Part shown: positions 27,501-35,625 of the stretch, piece after piece
Layout of the letters: each line of letters starts with the position of its first letter
Numbering within the stretch: position 1 is the stretch's first letter
Assembly: GCA_947467605.1 (NCBI GenBank)
Contig: CANIII010000030.1
Span: 1-46,676, forward strand
Origin: Acidobacteriota bacterium
GTDB taxonomy: Bacteria; Acidobacteriota; Vicinamibacteria; Vicinamibacterales; SCN-69-37
DNA length: 46,676 nt
Reading direction: 5' to 3'
Position numbers and translations under genes: made by a program
Notes under the pieces: model-generated
Told to the model about the DNA's origin: nothing
What the model saw: only the letters and a program-made list of their open reading frames with translations
Databases searched by the model: none

Positions 27501-27888
27501 TGAGCAGCCGAACGCCTGCGGTCACTTCAACCGACTGGCTGAGGCCGCCGACCTCGAGCGTGACGTTCAACGTGGCAGGATGTGCGACTTGCAGTTGGAT
27601 CTGCGGATCCTTGTACTGCTTGAAGCCGTCGATGCTGACCATCGCTTCGTATGCTCCGGCGGGTAACACGGCAAACGTCGACCGACCGTCTGCGTCAGTG
27701 ATCCCCTGTCGCGCCACTCCGGTGGCGATGTTGCGCACACTCACCGTGGCCCCGGGCATCTTGCCGCCCGACTGATCACCCACGACCACCGTCAGCGACG
27801 TCGAATCGGACTGGGCAAACGCCAGACGCGGCGCAGCGAACGACGCCAGCGCGCAGAGAACACTGAAAACGAGCACACGTCTGGCCAT
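24565..27888 (-). CDS. Oar-like TonB-dependent receptor 2, beside the phytase-like gene
   Basis: A 1107-residue outer-membrane receptor. The ATG at 27888 is chosen because AGGAGG lies 5 bases upstream and it gives the signal peptide MARRVLVFSVLCALASFAAP, cleaved near LAFAQ. The carboxypeptidase regulatory-like domain (VVGDQSGGKMPGATVSVRNI) spans about 25-110. The plug has VHALPLNGRQFIQLALLAPG, INVVTKSGG and FAAEYGRAGAQ, and the barrel ends QWQLGARITF with a terminal Phe. LNGRQF is a hallmark of Acidobacteriota Oar proteins. It starts 27 bp after the phytase-like gene stop, so the two probably form one transcript. That suggests uptake or surface capture of an organophosphate, which is inference. 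Confidence 0.9.
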   Translation of the reverse strand: MARRVLVFSVLCALASFAAPRLAFAQSDSTSLTVVVGDQSGGKMPGATVSVRNIATGVARQGITDADGRSTFAVLPAGAYEAMVSIDGFKQYKDPQIQLQVAHPATLNVTLEVGGLSQSVEVTAGVRLLSLDSAAHGTVITEEKVHALPLNGRQFIQLALLAPGTNSGGRAVQQNSTGRLNQAGGLSIGGGRTNNTLFLIDGAIDTDPDYNSLNYSPSVDAISEFQVQTSQFAAEYGRAGAQINVVTKSGGAEWRGSAFEYDRNKRFDSKPFNLVGDLPKFQRDNFGGTLGGRLVPNRVFFFGAFEQLRRREAASSLTTVTVPTALERVGDFSQSGANIYDPTTSTTNRAQFPGNIIPAGRLDATALAAINAMPLPNSGTRGYVNTGEITEQDNYNYSLRLDVNASPSNAVFVRGSFADENAIIPEAVPGRLNVSNGRPVHVAAGWTRVVGPRAVNEMRLGFSQLELVSGLPELSFTVNGVTGAIPRFLAGAYPAMGGAGAFTGTNGGGITNVKNRTVQFYDNFSWQVGRHGLKAGAEMVWTQYNRTEVPSTLGTFTFVSGYTSRTASNDGTGNALASFLLGLPQIGNRAVGPSKINGRQRSFAAYVQDDWRVTDRLSLNIGVRYEIAPPMYDANGLMASVDYSGVPTPQQIFAEGKLAFYTPTVFVCGQNGTPKGCAYTDTNNVAPRFGFAWHATERTVIRGGAGIYYSPQDGNPLFRLAAGIPGNIAQAITLNAFVPSRGPGYDIFGAATLGPVQVQQAGIDINQKTSQATQTTFGIQRELGRDWVADVSYVGTFAKYLEQNVQPNNAQPGLGAVDPRRPYAALLFAPNTTFPDYITVQGSRVSVGQINYFPHSAKSDYNALEVRLEKRFSHGFSALSAYTLSRARSNAPQYRNAGGVNGSENSPPQNSFDLEAEWGPAYYDARHRWVTSMTLSLPFGKGQRFATEGLWASVLGGFQVAGILTMQSGFPFTVNIQGDTAGVGGGTGGIFVRPNVVPGIDPYLPKSEWANAKYLNPAAFSTPATGTFGNLGRNSLVGPGYVDIDMAIARGFRIGQNGRLEFRAEAFNLLNRRNYTLVGRILNSATFGQLLSQADPRQWQLGARITF

Positions 27889-27915
27889 GCGGCCTCCTGA
27901 TGGCGTCAATGTCGG

Positions 27916-29199
27916 TTACCTGAGTGGTGTGGCGAGTCGGATGAAATACACCGTCAGCCGATCGCGCTGGCGGGTGGCGGGCAGCATCTTCTCGATGAAC
28001 GTGCCGGCACCGCCATCGGTGATGCCAAAGTCATCGTCATTCGACACGACCAGCAGGTCCTTGCCGATGAGCGTCACGCCTTCGAGCTTGTCGTGCGGAT
28101 AGCCACCCGGCAGAGTGAGCAGGTCATACACGAGCGATTTGGTGGCAGGCGTGATGCCGTTCGAGACGCGCTCGGCCGCGGTCAACGCTTCAAGCACCTT
28201 GCCGCCAAACATCTTGCCGTTCGCAGAATTGGCCGGGTCGCTCACGTCCGTCGCCTTGCCAATGTCGATCTTGTAGATCCGTTTGGTCGTCGCGGCGGGC
28301 GAGCCTCCAGGAAAATTGGCATCGCGCTCGATCACCATGAATGTCGTGGCGGTCAACGCCTGAATCTCGCTGATGTAGTTGCCTGGCGCATCCACTTCGT
28401 ACACGAACTGGCGCGTGACGCCCGTGGCGATGTTGAGCGACAGCAGACGATTCACGTTGCTCGCACGCCCGATCGTCGTGGTCGGATTGTCGAGTGGGCT
28501 CTGCATCGCACCAACGAGCGTCGTGTTGTCTGGCGTGATGGCGAGGCCCTCCATGCCGCGGTTCGGGCGTCGCAGGGCAAACACCAACGGAATCTTGCGA
28601 CCGCCAGTGCCGGTGCCAAACGGGTTGATGCGCTCGATCGTCTTGCCCTTGGCGTCCAGATGCACGATGTGCGGCCCATATTCGTCCGAAACCCAGAACG
28701 TCCCATCGTTGGCGAGGGCCAGACCTTCGCTGTCGATGCCGTCCGGATCGGCCGTGATCACCAGGCCGGACGGATCGACGCCGGTCTCACCGGTGGCACC
28801 CTGCCCTGCCGGATTTGGCCGGCCGCTCAGCGGACGACCAGCGGCGTTCAACATCGGAATGGTCGCCACGCGCCGCAGCTGATCACCCACCAGCTGAAAC
28901 TTGGCAATCGTCGGTGTGAAGTTGGGCATCGGAAACAGCAGCCGATTGGCCACGTCGGTCGTGGTGTTCGGCCCGCGATCCGTCATGATCCAGAACATCG
29001 TCGGATCTTTGAGATCCGCCACGATGGCGGAGCCATAGCCGCCGGAGATCTGAATGCTGTTCGATGTGCCCCAGACAGTGGGCACCGCGTCCACCGCTGA
29101 CGGGGGATACGCGACGGGCACATTTCGTGGAGCCACGGCGTGAAGACTGGTGGCGGCAAGCAGGGCGAGAGCAAGGACAGGCAGTGTTCTGTAGGTCAT
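27916..29199 (-). CDS. Esterase-like activity of phytase family protein
   Basis: A 427-residue exported protein of the phytase-like beta-propeller family (PF13449 type). The signal peptide is MTYRTLPVLALALLAATSLHA. Family segments are ISGGYGSAIVADLKDPTMFW, TDRGPN near residue 73, DSEGLALANDGTFWVSDEYGP near 155-175, NRGMEGLAITPDN near 212 and DKLEGVTLIGKDLLVVSNDDDFG near the C-terminus; the acidic residues probably bind calcium. Some family members act on phosphoesters, but for many the substrate is unknown. It heads an operon with the Oar-like receptor 2 gene, behind an array of four PHO-box-like half-sites, which supports a phosphate-scavenging role. Confidence 0.88.
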   Translation of the reverse strand: MTYRTLPVLALALLAATSLHAVAPRNVPVAYPPSAVDAVPTVWGTSNSIQISGGYGSAIVADLKDPTMFWIMTDRGPNTTTDVANRLLFPMPNFTPTIAKFQLVGDQLRRVATIPMLNAAGRPLSGRPNPAGQGATGETGVDPSGLVITADPDGIDSEGLALANDGTFWVSDEYGPHIVHLDAKGKTIERINPFGTGTGGRKIPLVFALRRPNRGMEGLAITPDNTTLVGAMQSPLDNPTTTIGRASNVNRLLSLNIATGVTRQFVYEVDAPGNYISEIQALTATTFMVIERDANFPGGSPAATTKRIYKIDIGKATDVSDPANSANGKMFGGKVLEALTAAERVSNGITPATKSLVYDLLTLPGGYPHDKLEGVTLIGKDLLVVSNDDDFGITDGGAGTFIEKMLPATRQRDRLTVYFIRLATPLR

Positions 29200-29288
29200 C
29201 GACGGGAGTACGGAGAGCCTCTCTCACTCTTGTGACGACCCGGACACGGTGAGGTCAAGAAGCGGTAACGAACGATGGCCGGGACGTA

Positions 29289-29327
29289 TGTAACAAAAGA
29301 AAGACCGCGAAATGACAATCGAGTAAC
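29289..29327 (-). promoter_or_regulatory. Array of four PHO-box-like half-sites upstream of the phytase-like gene
   Basis: On the minus strand the hexamers GTTACT, GTCATT, GTCTTT and GTTACA begin at 29327, 29316, 29305 and 29294, each exactly 11 bp after the last. PhoB-type regulators bind such direct repeats, two per dimer. The array lies about 90-128 bp upstream of the phytase-like start, in the 147-bp gap shared with the divergent JAMM-type gene, which it could also control. Confidence 0.6.
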
Positions 29328-29346
29328 ACTACAATCCGATTTCAGC

Positions 29347-30075
29347 ATGTGCAGGGCCGCTCGGTTGCTCTCGATGTGCACGGCATTGGTCGCCGGCATG
29401 TCGATCTCTGCGCAGACGCAGGCGTCGCAGATACCGACTTGGGATGACCGCCCGCGCGCGCCGGTCGGTGAACAGCTGCCAGGGATGCCAAGCCGCTTCT
29501 GGGTCCAGCTGATCGGAGGTCCGAGCGGTTTGCCGGATCACGAACGACTGATCGTGCTGACCACCGATGGCCGTGTGCTTGGTGCCGTCGAAGGCGACAA
29601 CAACGCGGTCCGGTTCCCGCCAGTCGTCGACGCAATGCTCGAGGCTGGCAGCCTGCGTGTCGTGCTCGCCCACAATCACCCCGCCAGCACCGGCCTCAGC
29701 GGTGCCGATCTGGTGCTGCTCGGCCGCCCAGGGGTCGAGCGGGTGGTCGCCGTCGGCAATGACGGCAGCGTCTACGAAGCCACCGCCGGACGCCGCTTCG
29801 TTCAGGAGTCGACGATCGTCACGTTGTTTCCCGAAATCGAAGCACGCGTGCGAGAGCGGCTACCGCTCGAGGCGGCTCGAGCCGGCGTTCCGGCCGGGGC
29901 CGGCTTCGAGTTCTTCAGTCACATTGTGGCGTCGGTGTTCGCCCGCGCCGGTGTGATCGACTACCGCTCACGCATGAGCGCATCAGTCATGGCCCGGTAT
30001 CTCCCCGACTCCACCTGGCTCGACCGTCTGGTATCCACCGAGGCCTCGCGCCTGATGGTGCAACTTCCTCGATAG
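29347..30075 (+). CDS. Secreted JAB/JAMM metalloprotease-like protein
   Basis: A protein of about 242 residues if started at the ATG at 29347, which gives a signal-like MCRAARLLSMCTALVAGMSISA; an upstream ATG at 29275 and one at 29374 are alternatives. The middle shows RLIVLTTDGRVLGAVEGD followed by VVLAHNHPASTGLSGADLVLL, the HxHP...S..D pattern of JAB/JAMM metalloproteases and RadC-like proteins (two His and an Asp as zinc ligands, an upstream Glu as candidate base). GVERVVAVGNDGSVYEA continues the fold. Spacing to the Asp is nine residues, one shorter than classic JAMM. A secreted location is unusual. It is divergent from the phytase-like gene. Confidence 0.6.
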   Translation: MCRAARLLSMCTALVAGMSISAQTQASQIPTWDDRPRAPVGEQLPGMPSRFWVQLIGGPSGLPDHERLIVLTTDGRVLGAVEGDNNAVRFPPVVDAMLEAGSLRVVLAHNHPASTGLSGADLVLLGRPGVERVVAVGNDGSVYEATAGRRFVQESTIVTLFPEIEARVRERLPLEAARAGVPAGAGFEFFSHIVASVFARAGVIDYRSRMSASVMARYLPDSTWLDRLVSTEASRLMVQLPR

Positions 30076-30117
30076 GTGCTCACCGGATCGGCCCCCTGGG
30101 TCGCAGGCCCGAAACGC

Positions 30118-30150
30118 AAAAAGAGCCCCGGGTCTTCACCCGGAGCCCTT
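30118..30150 (-). terminator. Rho-independent terminator of receptor 3
   Basis: CCGGGT (30128-30133) and ACCCGG (30138-30143) form the stem core with a CTTC loop, and pairing continues imperfectly outward. On the minus strand the hairpin is followed by TTTTT (30122-30118). It lies 24 bp after the receptor 3 stop and faces the convergent JAMM-type gene. Confidence 0.75.
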
Positions 30151-30173
30151 GTGATTTTGAAACAGTGTGTGGT

Positions 30174-33100
30174 CTAGAAGTTGAACCGAAGCGCGAGCTG
30201 GATCTGGCGGTTGGTGCCGACGCCGACCGTGGTCCCCACGGTCTGCGTTGCGCGTCCGAACGTGCCCGCGGCGCCCGCGGTGTATGCCTGGCCCGGCTGG
30301 ACCTTGTTCGCTTCGGTCAAGCTCGCCGTCGGCAGTGCGTTCGGCAGCGTGGCGACAACGCCCGCCAAGTTCGTGTGGTCGAAGATATTGAAGACTTCAA
30401 ACCGCAGTTCGGCGTTACGGCCATTCGCCGTGCCGATGCGCTTTGACACGACCAGGTCAGCCTGCCAGAAGTTCGGTCCATGGATCGAGTTGCGCTCCAG
30501 GTTGCCGAACGTGCCCGGCTTCGGCGTCGCGAACGCGGCCGGGTTGAGGAACACGAGGCCGCCGTCCTTCACGAACGGATCCACGCCGGGGACGATGTCC
30601 GGCCGACGCGTGTTGCGCGACGCGCCGCCACCCGGCACGTTCACGACCGCCGTGCGATCGGCTGCCGGATTGAGGAACGCGTTGCCGGCCGCATCGACGT
30701 AGACGATGTCATTGCGGCCGATGAAGACCTGGAGCGGCAGACCGCTGCGTGCCGTCACGATGCCACCGAGTGACCAGCCGCCAAGCAAGAGGCCGTGGCC
30801 CGGCACGTTGTAGAGCGCGCTGAAGTTGAACGTGTGGCGGACGTCGAAGTTGTTGTAACCCTCGTCGTAGGAGAAGTCCGTCTGGTTCACGCGATTGGCC
30901 GGGCGCTCCGACGCGAAGCTGGCGTTGTTGCCCGCCGTCGTCGCCTCATTCGAACCGCCCGTGGTGCCCGTGCTGAAGCCGTAGGTGTACTGCACGTTCA
31001 GCGAGATGCCGGCTGCGGCACGGCGCGTGAGCGCGAGCTGCAGGGCGTTGTAGCGATCCTTGCCACCACTGGTCTTGTAGTCGATCTCGGCGTAGGGACG
31101 CTGAATGGTGGCAATGGTCGAACCCGTGCACAGAATGCCGGTGCCGCTCGTGCCGTTTGCGCACGTGACGATATCGAACTCACGAACGGTGGTGCCGGCC
31201 GATGCGCCATTCGAGCGCACGCCTACAATCTGGTTCGTCACGCTGCGGAGGAACAGGTTGGTGCCGCGGCTTCCGACATACGAAGCCGTCGCCGCGAAAC
31301 CCATCCCGAGCTCCTGCTGCAGCGACGCGGTGTACTGGTAGATCTTCTCCGGCAGCGTGTAATCGCCCGAGTACGCACGCGGCTGGTAGCTGCGGTTGTT
31401 GGGGTTGTTGATGAAGTTCGCGCGGACCAAATTCGGATCGACCGGAAAGGACAGGAACGCACCGCTCGTCGCCGTCGTGTTGACGCGCTCGGCTTCGATC
31501 GGCTGGATCTGGTCTTCGGTCTGGCCCGGGCCCACGAAAATGCCGGCGCCGGCCTTGAACACGGTCTTCGGCGTGAGCGCGTAGGTCAGGGACACGCGCG
31601 GCTGGAAGTTGTTCTTCTTCGACGTGTAGAGGGGCGTCGTGTCGGGATCGATGACGCCAGTGGCCACATTGAACTTCACGATGCGGTTGTCGGTTTCCTT
31701 CAGCGGCGCGTAGTAGTCATAGCGCAGGCCGTAGTTGAGCGTCAGTTTGTTGTTGACGCGCCATTCATCCTGCGCGAAGGCGACGTAGTACTCCTGCTTG
31801 ATGTGCTTGAGCCCGGTCGCGCCGTTGTGGAACGGGCTCGCTTCGCTCAGGTCACCGAAATACTGAATCGACGTCGGCGTGTTGGCCAGAAAAGCCGTCA
31901 CGTTCGGGAACGTGTAGGTGATGCCGCCGAGTTGGTCGGTCGTCATGCGGATCAGGCGCACATCCGCGCCGACCTTCATGTAGTGCGAGCCGGTCACCTT
32001 GCTGATCGAGTCGGCGAACGTGATCGAGTACGGGTTGTACGGCGCACCGCGACCATTGCCGGCGCTGTTGACGCGGACCAGACCGCCCGGGCTTGCAATG
32101 CCCGACGTGCCGCCCTGACCGGCGATGCCCGAGTTGGCCACGCTGCCGCTCAGGCTGATCGCGATGTTTTCGAATCCAGCCTGCGTATCCGCGCTCTCCG
32201 TGCTGTTGGCGGCGTTGTAGCCGATCTTGAATTCATTGATCGTGCCATTGCCGAAGATGCCCTGGAGGTTGAAGATCCCGTTGGTCGGGTTGATGGTCGT
32301 CTTGAAGAAGCGGCCGCTCACGTCCTGCGGGTCGCGGCTCTCGGCCTGATCGTGCGACACGCGCACGTAGGACGACCAGCTGTTGTTGATGCGCAGATCG
32401 ACACGCGCGCTGAACGCGTTCTCCGACACGTGCTGGTTGGCCTGCCACTGTGCGATGTCGAAGTCGGCGCTGGTCGACGCGCCCGACAGAATGCGCGCGT
32501 CAGGTGCGAGGAATCCCGAACGCAACGCGGCGATCGCCGGAACGGCGCGCGCCCACGCCGTGGCGCTCGGCACCGCTTGAATGAAGTTGCGGCCGGCGTC
32601 GAGCCGGTACCCTTCGTAGCTCGCGAAGAAGAACGCCTTGTCTTTCGAAATCGGTCCGCCGATCGACCCGCCGAACTGGTTCAGCTTCAGTGGAGACTTG
32701 GGCACCGTCGACGCGCTGCCCGCTTTGGCGATGATGCTGCCGTCGGGGTTGCGCTGCGAGTCGAAGTAGTTGGCGCTGTCGAAGCGGTCGTTGCGGAGGT
32801 ATTCAAACACCGAGCCGTGGAACACGTTGCCGCCCGACTTGGTGATGACGCTGATCTGCCCGCCCGTACCCGTGCCGAACTCGGCCGGGTAACCGCTCGA
32901 CTCGACGCGGAATTCCTGGACGTTCTCAAGGCTGGCCTGGAGCTTGAAGAGGCTGGCGTTCTCGCCGTTGGCGACGCCCGGTGCGGCGTCAATGATGCCC
33001 GACGCTTCCACGCCGTCGTACTTGATGACGTTCTGTTCGACCGCGCGCCCGGAGAAGCGAATATCGCCCCACGTGCCGGTGCCCGCGTTCTGCGAACCAG

Positions 33101-33596
33101 GTGCCTGCAACATCAGCTGCGACATCTGACGGCCGTTGACCGGCAGCCCCATCACCTCGCGCTCGCTGACGTTGACGCCGATCTTGGCCGAGCTGATGTC
33201 GATCAACGGGACCGCGCCAGTCACCGTCACTGCGTCGGTCACGCCCGCTGGTTTGAATTCGAAGTCGAGCGCCAGTTCCCGGCCGACCGCCACCGGCATC
33301 GCGGTGTATTCGATCGGGGCGAAACCGTCTTTCTTGACAGTGATCGTGTAGGTGGAGGGCTTCAGCGCCGAGATGAGGAATACGCCCTGGGCACTCGTTT
33401 CCGCCTCACGCGTCTCCCCCGTCTTTTCGTTCTTCACCGTCACCTTGGCACCGGCGACGGACGCACTCTGCTGGTCGCGCACATTGCCGGTGATCCGGCC
33501 CGCGTCGGTCTGTGCCGAGGCGACCGTGGCCGACGTCAACAGCAAGAGCGGAAGCACCCACGCCCACAACTTCATCGTTCTCATTCTCATTCTCAT
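30174..33596 (-). CDS. Oar-like TonB-dependent receptor 3, beside the pst locus
   Basis: A protein of about 1140 residues. GGGGAGCG upstream supports a start at 33596 or 33590; the exact Met of the MRMRMRTMK run is uncertain. The signal peptide is KLWAWVLPLLLLTSATVASA. A carboxypeptidase regulatory-like domain (GRITGNVRDQQSASVAGAKV) follows, then a plug with VMGLPVNGRQMSQLMLQAPG and ISVITKSGGNVFHGSVFEYL, and a barrel that ends QIQLALRFNF with a terminal Phe. Its substrate is unknown. It follows phoR on the same strand after 142 bp and has its own terminator. Its nearness to phoR-pst, and weak PHO-like repeats upstream, suggest phosphate-related use. Confidence 0.9.
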   Translation of the reverse strand: MRMRMRTMKLWAWVLPLLLLTSATVASAQTDAGRITGNVRDQQSASVAGAKVTVKNEKTGETREAETSAQGVFLISALKPSTYTITVKKDGFAPIEYTAMPVAVGRELALDFEFKPAGVTDAVTVTGAVPLIDISSAKIGVNVSEREVMGLPVNGRQMSQLMLQAPGSQNAGTGTWGDIRFSGRAVEQNVIKYDGVEASGIIDAAPGVANGENASLFKLQASLENVQEFRVESSGYPAEFGTGTGGQISVITKSGGNVFHGSVFEYLRNDRFDSANYFDSQRNPDGSIIAKAGSASTVPKSPLKLNQFGGSIGGPISKDKAFFFASYEGYRLDAGRNFIQAVPSATAWARAVPAIAALRSGFLAPDARILSGASTSADFDIAQWQANQHVSENAFSARVDLRINNSWSSYVRVSHDQAESRDPQDVSGRFFKTTINPTNGIFNLQGIFGNGTINEFKIGYNAANSTESADTQAGFENIAISLSGSVANSGIAGQGGTSGIASPGGLVRVNSAGNGRGAPYNPYSITFADSISKVTGSHYMKVGADVRLIRMTTDQLGGITYTFPNVTAFLANTPTSIQYFGDLSEASPFHNGATGLKHIKQEYYVAFAQDEWRVNNKLTLNYGLRYDYYAPLKETDNRIVKFNVATGVIDPDTTPLYTSKKNNFQPRVSLTYALTPKTVFKAGAGIFVGPGQTEDQIQPIEAERVNTTATSGAFLSFPVDPNLVRANFINNPNNRSYQPRAYSGDYTLPEKIYQYTASLQQELGMGFAATASYVGSRGTNLFLRSVTNQIVGVRSNGASAGTTVREFDIVTCANGTSGTGILCTGSTIATIQRPYAEIDYKTSGGKDRYNALQLALTRRAAAGISLNVQYTYGFSTGTTGGSNEATTAGNNASFASERPANRVNQTDFSYDEGYNNFDVRHTFNFSALYNVPGHGLLLGGWSLGGIVTARSGLPLQVFIGRNDIVYVDAAGNAFLNPAADRTAVVNVPGGGASRNTRRPDIVPGVDPFVKDGGLVFLNPAAFATPKPGTFGNLERNSIHGPNFWQADLVVSKRIGTANGRNAELRFEVFNIFDHTNLAGVVATLPNALPTASLTEANKVQPGQAYTAGAAGTFGRATQTVGTTVGVGTNRQIQLALRFNF

Positions 33597-33738
33597 CGCT
33601 CCCCATTGATGCTCGGAACCATCCGACAGCACCGATCTCGTGCCTGCTTCAAAAGCAGACTCGGTAGCGTAAGAACTTGCAGTGACTCGATCGTGTCGTA
33701 CCTATAACGAACACGTAAACTCGTGAACGTGACGAAGA

Positions 33739-34767
33739 TCAGACGATCGGCAGGCTGATGGTGACAACGGCGCCGCCACCGGCTCGATTCGCGGCGGTAA
33801 CGCTGCCCCCGTGCATGTCGACGATATGGCGAGCAATCGACAGTCCCAGTCCCGTACCACCCGGATCGACGGTGCGCGACCGATCGACGCGGTAGAAGCG
33901 CTCGAAGATCCTCGGCAGATCCTCTTCAGGAATCCCCGGGCCTCGATCAGCGACCACAAGCGAGACGTTCCTCTCGCCGCGGGCGGCGGCGAGCTCAACG
34001 ACACTGCCGCGCGGCCCGTAGTTGCTGGCGTTTTCCACGATATTGCGCAGCGCATCGCCCAGCCGCGCCTGGTCGACCATCAGCGTTTCCGCGCCCGGAT
34101 CGACGGTCAGTTCGATACGCTGCTGCTTGGCCGCGAGTGCGCTGTCCAGGTCGTTGGCAATTGACGTCACTAGGGACGCCGTAGCGACAGATGTCAGGTC
34201 GAGCGCATCCTGCCGTGCGTCCAAGCGCGCGAGCCGGAGCAGATCCTTGACGAGCCGTTCCATTCGCCCCGCGTGGCGTTCGATGATCTCCAGAAACTTG
34301 GCGCGCAAGGCCGGCGGTGGCGCCGGAGACTCACGAAGGGCTTCGAGGTATCCACGGATGGCCGTCAGGGGCGTGCGTAACTCGTGTGAGACGTTGGTGA
34401 CAAAGTCGCGTCGCGTCTGGTCAATACGCCGCATGTCGGTAATGTCGCGGAGCACGAGCACGGCGCCGCCGCCTTGCGCGTCGTCCACCGGCACTGCGTG
34501 GGCGGTGTAGATGTGTCGCCCGTGACGATCAATCTCGACGTCAATGGGCTGTCGCGGGCAGCCTTTCAGCGCGCCTTCGAACTGCGCGACGATGTCGGGT
34601 TGCCGAACGACCTCCACGTAGTGTTGCGCGGTGTTGGGCCACGGCCAGTGCAGCATCGTGCGCACCGCCGCATTGGCGTGCACCAGGCGGCCTTGCGCGT
34701 TCACCACTATGACGCCTTCGACCATTGCATCGAGGATCGCAGTGGTCGTTTCGATCCCGAGTGCCAT
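33739..34767 (-). CDS. phoR: PhoR-like sensor histidine kinase
   Basis: A 342-residue histidine kinase. A PAS-like domain occupies about residues 8-110 (ILDAMVEGVIVVNAQGRLVHANAA). The HisKA domain has the phospho-acceptor in DFVTNVSHELRTPLTAI (His128), and the ATPase domain shows an N-box-like LGDALRNIVENASNYG, the G1 box VVADRGPGIPEEDLPRIFERFY and the G2 box GGTGLGLSIARHIVDMHGG. The PAS content, HisKA type and position directly after pstA identify it as PhoR. Unlike E. coli PhoR no membrane segment precedes the PAS domain, so it is probably cytoplasmic or docks on Pst/PhoU. No phoB is present in this window. It starts 3 bp after the pstA stop. Confidence 0.88.
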   Translation of the reverse strand: MALGIETTTAILDAMVEGVIVVNAQGRLVHANAAVRTMLHWPWPNTAQHYVEVVRQPDIVAQFEGALKGCPRQPIDVEIDRHGRHIYTAHAVPVDDAQGGGAVLVLRDITDMRRIDQTRRDFVTNVSHELRTPLTAIRGYLEALRESPAPPPALRAKFLEIIERHAGRMERLVKDLLRLARLDARQDALDLTSVATASLVTSIANDLDSALAAKQQRIELTVDPGAETLMVDQARLGDALRNIVENASNYGPRGSVVELAAARGERNVSLVVADRGPGIPEEDLPRIFERFYRVDRSRTVDPGGTGLGLSIARHIVDMHGGSVTAANRAGGGAVVTISLPIV

Positions 34768-34770
34768 CGA

Positions 34771-35625
34771 CTAGTGCCCGGTGTGCATGCGCTCGAGCCG
34801 CCGCGTCGCGAAGCGGGCCGCCAGCGAACAGACAAGCACGATCATGACGAGCACCAACGCACCCGCCCACGCCTGCCGATGCCAGTCTTCGGAGGGCGAG
34901 GTCGCGTAGGTGTACACCTGCACGGTCAGCGAGGCCATGGGCTTGTTCAGCGACGTGGACCAGAACTGGTTGTTGAGCGAGGTGAACAGCAGCGGTGCGG
35001 TTTCGCCGGCGGTGCGCGCCAACGCCAGAATGATGCCGGTCAGAATGCCAGGGAGTGCCGCGGGCAGCACGACGGTGAACATCGCCCGGCTACGGGTCGC
35101 ACCGAGCGCATAGGCGCCTTCACGCAGCGCCATGGGCACGAGCCTGAGCAATTCCTCTGTGGTGCGCGTGATGACGGGCAGCATCATCACGCCGAGGGCG
35201 GCACCACCCGCCAGTGCGCTGAAGTGTTTGACCGGCAGCACGAAGATCGCATACACGAACACACCGATCACGATGGACGGCACGCCATTGAGCGTGTCGG
35301 CCGAGAACCTGACGACGGACGCGAAGGTGCTCCCGTGGAACTCCGAGAGGTAGATCCCCGCAATGACCCCGAGCGGCACAGCGATGAGCGCGCCGAGACC
35401 CACCATGGTCAGCGATCCGAGAATCGCGTTCGCCATGCCGCCGCCAACTTCGCCGACCGGCGCAGGCATGTGGGTGAAGAACGCCCAGTTGATCGAGCCG
35501 ATGCCCTTCGCGAGGACGAAGAACAGGATGAGGGCGACGGGAATCAACGCGGCGAGCACGGCCGCCATCGAGAGGCCGATCATCACGGACGACAGCGCGC
35601 GACGGCGCCAGTCTCTGAACGTCAT
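34771..35625 (-). CDS. pstA: Phosphate ABC transporter permease PstA
   Basis: A 284-residue inner-membrane permease of the Pst high-affinity phosphate importer. Six membrane segments are visible, with the ABC-permease contact loop in LRLVPMALREGAYALGATRSR (about residue 160-180) and the preceding GVMMLPVITRTTEELL. The start ATG at 35625 overlaps the pstC stop by ATGA. It pairs with PstC to form the membrane channel and is powered by PstB, whose gene lies in the divergent operon. Family and role are certain from sequence and order. Confidence 0.96.
   Translation of the reverse strand: MTFRDWRRRALSSVMIGLSMAAVLAALIPVALILFFVLAKGIGSINWAFFTHMPAPVGEVGGGMANAILGSLTMVGLGALIAVPLGVIAGIYLSEFHGSTFASVVRFSADTLNGVPSIVIGVFVYAIFVLPVKHFSALAGGAALGVMMLPVITRTTEELLRLVPMALREGAYALGATRSRAMFTVVLPAALPGILTGIILALARTAGETAPLLFTSLNNQFWSTSLNKPMASLTVQVYTYATSPSEDWHRQAWAGALVLVMIVLVCSLAARFATRRLERMHTGH

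Noticed and set aside
33644..33658. Small CTGCTT/AAGCAG hairpin between phoR and receptor 3 as a terminator.
   Set aside because: Only a 6-bp stem with no T-run after it on the minus strand.
30795..33707. A 970-codon open frame on the plus strand, opposite receptor 3.
   Set aside because: It is the mirror of the receptor gene in GC-rich DNA; the product is Arg/Val/Ala-rich with no signal or domain, while the minus-strand frame is a complete receptor.
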